From Gammaproteobacteria bacterium (GTDB lineage Bacteria; Pseudomonadota; Gammaproteobacteria; S012-40): a DNA stretch of 11,535 bases. Shown here piece after piece: positions 7,723-11,535 of the stretch (the stretch's first letter is position 1; each line of letters starts with the position of its first letter). A program made the translations under genes and the position numbers. Where the stretch lies: the NCBI GenBank assembly GCA_029857925.1, contig JAOUGF010000028.1, positions 1-11,535 on the forward strand. The letters are read 5' to 3'. The notes beneath the pieces are model-generated. The model had not been told where the DNA came from, did no database searches, and saw only the letters and a list, made by a program, of their open reading frames with translations.

Positions 7723-8643
7723 ATGACCTTGACCGAATTACGTTACATCATCGCGGTCGCGCAAGAACGTCATTTTCGACGTGCGGCGGATCGCTGTTTC
7801 GTCAGCCAACCCACGCTCAGCGCGGCGATAAAAAAAACCGAAGAAGAACTGAATATTATTTTATTTGAGCGCGACAGCCGCGAGGTGGTCGTGACACCTA
7901 TCGGTGAAAAAATCGTACAGCAGGCAAAGCGCATATTGGCGGAGGTCGACGCACTAAAAGACATCGCGTCGGAGGGCCAAGATCAGTTCGCACAACCGGT
8001 GCGCTTGGGCGCCATATACACGATCGGTCCGTATCTTTTTCCGGAATTGATCCCCGCGCTGCTTGAGGTGGCGCCGCAAATGGCCCTGCAGATCGAAGAA
8101 AATTTTACCGCGCAATTACGCACGCGTTTGCGGCACAATGAATTGGATTTCGCGATACTCGCACTGCCGTTTAGTGAACCCGGCGTCATCACCGAACCGC
8201 TGTATGACGAACCGTTTGTGGTGCTGCTGCCGGTCGCGCATCCGCTGACGCAAAAAGACACATTGAGCGCCGATGATTTGGTCGGCGAAAATATCCTGAT
8301 GCTGGGCGCAGGCCATTGTTTTCGCGACCACGTGATCGCGGCGTGTCCAAAGTGCTTTACGCCCCACGAGCGCCATGATCGCACGACCATAGAAGGCAGC
8401 TCGCTGGAGACCATACGTTATATGGTCGCCACCGGCATGGGGATCACTGTGCTGCCGTGCAGCGCCGCAGGCAGTGAACGTTTCGCACAACGGTTACTGA
8501 CGATACGCCGTTTTACGTCTCCGGCACCTGCGCGGCGTGTCGCGCTGGCCTACCGCGCGAGCTTTCCGCGCCCCCAGGTCATAGAACGGGTGCGCCAAAC
8601 ACTGATACGCCAGATGACCAGCTGTGTGAGCCCGTTGACATGA
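7723..8643 (+). CDS. oxyR: Hydrogen peroxide-sensing LysR-type regulator OxyR
   Basis: A 306-residue LysR-family activator. The N-terminal helix-turn-helix carries the OxyR signature RHFRRAADRCFVSQPTLS (16-33). The redox site GHCFRD has its cysteine at residue 199 and the partner cysteine is at 208, the same numbering as E. coli OxyR. In that protein H2O2 oxidises C199 and a C199-C208 disulfide locks the active form. A third cysteine, C211, lies three residues after C208 (C-P-K-C) and is not in the E. coli sequence as I recall it. SLETIRYMVATGMGITVLP (401-region of the DNA frame; residues about 227-245) is the conserved second effector subdomain. The gene sits 21 bases behind the antiporter gene and 114 bases before a perfect OxyR operator, which points to rubrerythrin as its direct target. 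Confidence 0.95.
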   Translation: MTLTELRYIIAVAQERHFRRAADRCFVSQPTLSAAIKKTEEELNIILFERDSREVVVTPIGEKIVQQAKRILAEVDALKDIASEGQDQFAQPVRLGAIYTIGPYLFPELIPALLEVAPQMALQIEENFTAQLRTRLRHNELDFAILALPFSEPGVITEPLYDEPFVVLLPVAHPLTQKDTLSADDLVGENILMLGAGHCFRDHVIAACPKCFTPHERHDRTTIEGSSLETIRYMVATGMGITVLPCSAAGSERFAQRLLTIRRFTSPAPARRVALAYRASFPRPQVIERVRQTLIRQMTSCVSPLT

Positions 8644-8729
8644 TCCTTGAAACGGCGAACGAACAACATATTCGTAAATTTTACGTACACCCAAGGGGTG
8701 ACATCGCTATGCCGCAGATTGCACGCCCC

Positions 8730-8752
8730 ACGGCATTCAACCGCCGTTTCTT
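8730..8752 (+). terminator. Weak possible terminator after oxyR
   Basis: ACGGC (8730-8734) pairs with GCCGT (8743-8747) across an 8-base loop and is followed by TTTCTT. The stem is only five pairs and the T-run is interrupted, so it is at best a weak intrinsic terminator. It lies just before the OxyR operator and could insulate the downstream operon. Confidence 0.25.
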
Positions 8753-8757
8753 GGGTG

Positions 8758-8794
8758 ATAGCCTGCGGCTATCAAATACATAGTATTTATCTAT
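8758..8794. promoter_or_regulatory. OxyR operator, perfect four-element site
   Basis: The tetramers ATAG (8758-8761), CTAT (8769-8772), ATAG (8780-8783) and CTAT (8791-8794) are each separated by exactly seven bases. This matches the established tetrameric OxyR motif ATAG-N7-CTAT-N7-ATAG-N7-CTAT at all 16 defined positions. The weaker inner T and A preferences are mostly not kept (only one A in the right half). The left half-site is also a 7-base-pair perfect hairpin (8757-8773). The site ends one base before the -35 element, the usual position for activation through RNA polymerase alpha. Confidence 0.9.
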
Positions 8795-8823
8795 TTGATT
8801 TATCAAGCGCGGTAGACGATATT
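8795..8823 (+). promoter_or_regulatory. Promoter of the rubrerythrin operon
   Basis: TTGATT (8795-8800) and GATATT (8818-8823) are spaced by 17 bases. Each matches its consensus hexamer at four of six positions, a weak promoter of the kind that needs an activator. The OxyR operator directly abuts the -35. Transcription would start near 8830, giving a leader of about 38 bases. Confidence 0.6.
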
Positions 8824-8867
8824 AAAGAGGTCAGACATTTCCCAACCAACTTAAAGGAGGAAAACCC

Positions 8868-9287
8868 ATGGCGCAACTCAAGGGTAGCAAGACTGAGCAA
8901 CACCTGAAGGACGCGTTTGCTGGCGAATCACAGGCGAATCGTCGTTATCTCTATTTCGCAGCCAAGGCCGATGTCGAAGGTTATAACGACGTCTCTGCGG
9001 TGTTCCGTTCGACGGCTGAGGGCGAGACCGGCCACGCCCACGGGCATCTGGAATATCTGGAACAATGCGGCGACCCGGCCACTGGCCTACCGATCGGCTC
9101 TACATCCAACAACCTTAAGAGTGCGATCGCGGGTGAGACACACGAATACACAGATATGTATCCGGGTATGGCTAAAACCGCACGTAGCGAAGGCTTTGAC
9201 GAAATCGCCGATTGGTTTGAGACCCTGGCCAAGGCCGAGCGTTCACACGCCAATCGTTTCAAAAAAGCGCTGGAAGAACTAAAATAA
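8868..9287 (+). CDS. Rubrerythrin lacking the rubredoxin domain
   Basis: A 139-residue diiron four-helix-bundle protein of the rubrerythrin family, which reduces H2O2 to water in the cytoplasm. Predicted iron ligands are E20 (GES), E53 and H56 (EGETGH), E90 and E93 (GETHEY), and E124 and H127 (AERSH). The chain ends at LEELK, so the C-terminal rubredoxin (CxxC...CxxC) domain of classical rubrerythrin is absent and electrons must come from another protein. This is the sulerythrin/erythrin-like form. The Shine-Dalgarno AAAGGAGG (8853-8860), seven bases before ATG, is the strongest in the window and suggests high expression. It is first in an OxyR-controlled operon, with Fe-S protein and DUF3501 genes behind it. 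Confidence 0.93.
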   Translation: MAQLKGSKTEQHLKDAFAGESQANRRYLYFAAKADVEGYNDVSAVFRSTAEGETGHAHGHLEYLEQCGDPATGLPIGSTSNNLKSAIAGETHEYTDMYPGMAKTARSEGFDEIADWFETLAKAERSHANRFKKALEELK

Positions 9288-9298
9288 ACACTTAATGC

Positions 9299-9333
9299 GA
9301 CAGGGCCGCCACGGCGGTCCTGTTCGTTCTTTC
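9299..9333 (+). terminator. Hairpin terminator or attenuator after rubrerythrin
   Basis: ACAGG-G-CCGCC (9300-9310) is complementary to GGCGG-T-CCTGT (9313-9323), eleven pairs counting one G-U, with further pairing possible from 9299. A T-rich stretch, TTCGTTCTTTC, follows. The stem is strong but the tract is interrupted, so it may terminate only part of the transcripts, making rubrerythrin more abundant than the two downstream products. It ends about 20 bases before the Shine-Dalgarno of the next gene. Confidence 0.6.
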
Positions 9334-9358
9334 GCATTCACTTTGGAGCATGAACGTC

Positions 9359-10702
9359 ATGAGCCGTCCCACACAAGGCAAACGCGAAGGCAGTTTGGAA
9401 GCGCCCACTCGCCATCCTATCGATTGGCAGTCCAAAGATTTTTACGACGAGAAATCGTTGTTTACCGAAATGGAACGTGTTTTCGATATCTGTCACGGCT
9501 GCCGCCGTTGTGTGAGCTTGTGCGAGTCATTCCCCAAATTATTTGATCTGGTCGATAATTCCCCGACGATGGAAATCGACGGCGTAGATAAAAAAGAGTA
9601 TTGGCAAGTGGTCGATCATTGTTATCTGTGCGACCTCTGCTATATGACCAAATGCCCCTATGTGCCTCCGCACGAATGGAATCTCGATTTTCCGCACTTG
9701 ATGTTACGCGCGAAGGCGCAAAAATTTAAAAAAGGTGACGTCAAAACGCGCGACCGTTTACTCACCAGCACCGATGCGATAGGTAAACTCGCGAGCATTC
9801 CGGTCGTCGCACAGACCGTGAACGCCATAAACAACACCCCACCGCTGCGCAAGGCGATGGAGGCGCTGCTCGGCATACACGCCGATGCAGTGCTGCCCGA
9901 ATATCACAGCAATACGCTGCGCAAACAACTGCGCAATCACCGTTCCGTCGTCGCGGCGCAACCCGCCGGCCGCACGCGCGGCAAGGTCGCGTTATTCGCG
10001 ACCTGTTACGGCAATTACAACGCACCGCAAATCGGCGCCGATTTGGTCGCTATCCTCGAACACAACGGCATCCCGGTCACCTTGGTGCCACAGGAACAAT
10101 GTTGCGGCATGCCGAAATTGGAATTGGGCGACATGGCCGCCGTCGCGGCCGCAAAAGAGGCGAATATCCCGGTCATGGCGCGCATGATAGACGAAGGTTG
10201 GGACATCATCGCGCCTATCCCTTCGTGCGTTTTGATGTTCAAACAAGAATTGCCGTTGATGTTCCCTCACGACGCCGACGTGCAAAAAGTGCGCGCAGGC
10301 ATCTTTGACCCCTTTGAATATTTAATGCTGCGCCACAAGGCCAACCTACTGAAGACCGATTTCAAAAACCCTCTGGGCAAGGTCGCCTATCACGCGGCCT
10401 GCCACCAACGCGTGCAAAACATCGGCGCGAAGACGCGCGAAGTGTTGGAACTGGTGCCGAACACCGAAATCATATCTATCGAGCGCTGTTCCGGGCACGA
10501 CGGCACCTATGCGGTCAAAAAGGAATTTCACGAGGCGTCGATGAAGATTTGCAAGCCCGTCGTCAACAAGGTATTACAATCTCAAGTCGATCATTACGGC
10601 AGCGATTGCCCGATGGCCGGTCACCAGATCGCCAATGGCCTGCGTGATGAGCGCGAACCCGAACATCCGTTACACTTATTGCGCATGGCCTATGCAATTT
10701 AG
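9359..10702 (+). CDS. GlpC/HdrD-like Fe-S protein with two CCG domains
   Basis: A 447-residue cytoplasmic iron-sulfur protein related to heterodisulfide reductase subunit D and GlpC. The ATG at 9359 is chosen because GGAG (9345-9348) is ten bases away, whereas it is only one base from the ATG at 9350. N-terminal cluster motifs are C45-x2-C48-x2-C51-x3-C55 and C88-x2-C91-x2-C94-x4-C99-P. The first cysteine-rich CCG domain has C216, CCG at 248-250 and C290. The second has C348, C377-S-G and C417, so one cysteine of its CCG triplet is Ser. Such proteins pass electrons between cofactors or quinones. With no membrane segment and a rubrerythrin that lacks rubredoxin upstream, this is the best candidate for its electron donor (inference). 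It is followed 43 bases later by a DUF3501 gene. Confidence 0.88.
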   Translation: MSRPTQGKREGSLEAPTRHPIDWQSKDFYDEKSLFTEMERVFDICHGCRRCVSLCESFPKLFDLVDNSPTMEIDGVDKKEYWQVVDHCYLCDLCYMTKCPYVPPHEWNLDFPHLMLRAKAQKFKKGDVKTRDRLLTSTDAIGKLASIPVVAQTVNAINNTPPLRKAMEALLGIHADAVLPEYHSNTLRKQLRNHRSVVAAQPAGRTRGKVALFATCYGNYNAPQIGADLVAILEHNGIPVTLVPQEQCCGMPKLELGDMAAVAAAKEANIPVMARMIDEGWDIIAPIPSCVLMFKQELPLMFPHDADVQKVRAGIFDPFEYLMLRHKANLLKTDFKNPLGKVAYHAACHQRVQNIGAKTREVLELVPNTEIISIERCSGHDGTYAVKKEFHEASMKICKPVVNKVLQSQVDHYGSDCPMAGHQIANGLRDEREPEHPLHLLRMAYAI

Positions 10703-10745
10703 CGTAGGCCCGACCCGATTGCCCGACAATAGAGCGAGGTGTGTT

Positions 10746-11330
10746 ATGCTTAAAGTCACACGCAACGATTTAATGCCCTTAGAACACTACAGCGCACAGC
10801 GCGATGCGATACGCGCGCGCGTGATGCAACATAAACTCGCGCGCCGCATCGCCATCGGCCCGCACGCGACGCTCTACTTTGAAGATTTCACGACGATACA
10901 ATATCAGATTCAAGAAATGTTGCGCGCCGAACGCATATTCGAGGCCAAGGAAATCGACAACGAAATCGCCGCCTACAACCCCTTGGTTCCCGACGGTCAC
11001 AATTGGAAGGCCACATTCATGCTCGAATACGAAGACGTTGCGCAACGTCGCGCCGCATTAGCGGGTTTGATCGGCATCGAGCAAAATGTGTGGGTACAGG
11101 TCATCGGCCTTCCGCGCGTGATGGCAATTGCGGATGAAGACCTAGACCGCAACACCGAAGAAAAGACCTCGGCCGTGCATTTTTTACGCTTTGAATTATC
11201 GCCTGCGATGATCGCCGCCGCAAAAGAAGGCGCGGGCATCGCGATGGGCATAGAACATCCGAATTATCACTACGTCGTTTCCGCCGTCAGCGACGCGCAA
11301 CGCGCGGCATTGGTGCGGGATCTGGATTAA
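10746..11330 (+). CDS. DUF3501 family protein
   Basis: A 194-residue soluble protein that I recognise as DUF3501, a family without assigned function that accompanies rubrerythrin and the CCG-type Fe-S protein. The start is ATG at 10746, preceded by GAGGTG (10735-10740). An upstream ATG in frame at 10635 would overlap the previous gene by 68 bases and lacks a ribosome site. The chain contains no cysteines, no signal peptide and no membrane helix, so it is unlikely to carry an Fe-S cluster itself. Conserved-looking parts are the N-terminal VTRNDLMPLEHY, YFEDFTTIQYQIQEMLRAE (about 45-63) with many acidic residues, and HFLRFEL (about 144-150). The many Glu and His residues leave room for metal binding, but no motif proves it. 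It is the third gene of the OxyR-controlled unit. Confidence 0.85.
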   Translation: MLKVTRNDLMPLEHYSAQRDAIRARVMQHKLARRIAIGPHATLYFEDFTTIQYQIQEMLRAERIFEAKEIDNEIAAYNPLVPDGHNWKATFMLEYEDVAQRRAALAGLIGIEQNVWVQVIGLPRVMAIADEDLDRNTEEKTSAVHFLRFELSPAMIAAAKEGAGIAMGIEHPNYHYVVSAVSDAQRAALVRDLD

Positions 11331-11358
11331 TGAATTGAATTTTAGCCAACAAATATTT

Positions 11359-11399
11359 ATCAAGCAAATATCAAACTCAGACTTTTATATTTACTTGAT
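11359..11399. repeat. AT-rich imperfect inverted repeat
   Basis: Arms 11359-11375 and 11383-11399 match at 15 of 17 positions around a 7-base loop (CTCAGAC). The innermost and outermost parts read ATCAAG...CTTGAT. It lies 29 bases after the DUF3501 stop codon. The stem is AT-rich and has no T-run after it, so it is not a standard terminator; it could stabilise the 3' end of the mRNA or be the relic of a mobile-element end. Confidence 0.6.
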
Positions 11400-11435
11400 G
11401 CAATCGCGCGACCTTGCTGCTCAAATTGCCTCTAG

Positions 11436-11535
11436 GAAACTGGCTTGATACTTGAAGGGTTGTTCGGTCTCATCCCCATTGAAATCAAATCCGGCTTTAA
11501 TGTCGATACCAAACGTTTGCGCACGTTGGATGAGT
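11436..11535 (+). pseudogene. Decayed C-terminal fragment of a DUF4143-type ATPase (partial at window edge)
   Basis: After an in-frame TAG at 11433-11435 the frame reads ETGLILEGLFGLIPIEIKSG and goes on to the window edge (VDTKRLRTLDE). The LIPIEIKSG motif is characteristic of the nuclease-like C-terminal domain of AAA ATPases with DUF4143. In intact members it follows a (D/E)-x-TG-x-EVD stretch; here ETG runs straight into LILEG with the EVD part missing. There is no start codon or ribosome site and no ATPase domain upstream. I read this as a gene remnant, perhaps left by an insertion or deletion at the AT-rich junction just upstream. The true 3' end is outside the window. Confidence 0.5.

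Noticed and set aside
8688..8700. CACCC-AAG-GGGTG hairpin as oxyR terminator
   Set aside because: Five pairs, three-base loop and no following T tract; too weak to call.
8795..8806. FNR-like box TTGAT..ATCAA over the rubrerythrin -35
   Set aside because: The half-sites are separated by two bases; FNR/CRP-type boxes need four. It is probably incidental to the -35 element.

Overview
The window reads as chromosomal DNA of a Gram-negative proteobacterium, most likely gamma- or beta-. The evidence is a full-length OxyR numbered exactly like the E. coli protein (C199 and C208), a perfect four-element OxyR operator, Sec-type signal peptides on two repeat proteins, and a rubrerythrin / CCG-domain Fe-S protein / DUF3501 gene trio that I know from proteobacterial genomes. 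Genus cannot be told from the sequence. No rRNA, tRNA, CRISPR array or intact mobile element is visible.

Layout. Bases 1-330 are non-coding as far as I can see and hold two small inverted repeats. 331-1695 (+) encodes a membrane-anchored ferredoxin/FAD/NAD(P) oxidoreductase whose flavoprotein fold looks circularly permuted. It converges on 1799-4660 (-), a 953-residue Sel1-repeat protein with a signal peptide, a central membrane helix and repeats on both sides of it. A 182-base divergent region separates it from a secreted ankyrin-repeat protein (4843-5940, +). That gene is followed closely by an NhaC-type Na+/H+ antiporter (5980-7701) and oxyR (7723-8643), with gaps of 39 and 21 bases, so the three may be one operon.

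Between oxyR and the next gene lies the clearest regulatory signal: ATAG-N7-CTAT-N7-ATAG-N7-CTAT at 8758-8794, 16/16 at the defined positions. It abuts a -35 element (8795-8800) that is 17 bases from a -10 element (8818-8823). It drives rubrerythrin (8868-9287), then a GlpC/HdrD-like Fe-S protein (9359-10702), then a DUF3501 protein (10746-11330). I infer a self-contained peroxide-response module: OxyR senses H2O2 and switches on a rubrerythrin that lacks its own rubredoxin domain, with the co-transcribed Fe-S protein and DUF3501 protein as candidate electron-supply partners.

The right edge (11331-11535) is AT-rich at first, with a 17-base imperfect inverted repeat, then shows what looks like a decayed C-terminal piece of a DUF4143-type ATPase.
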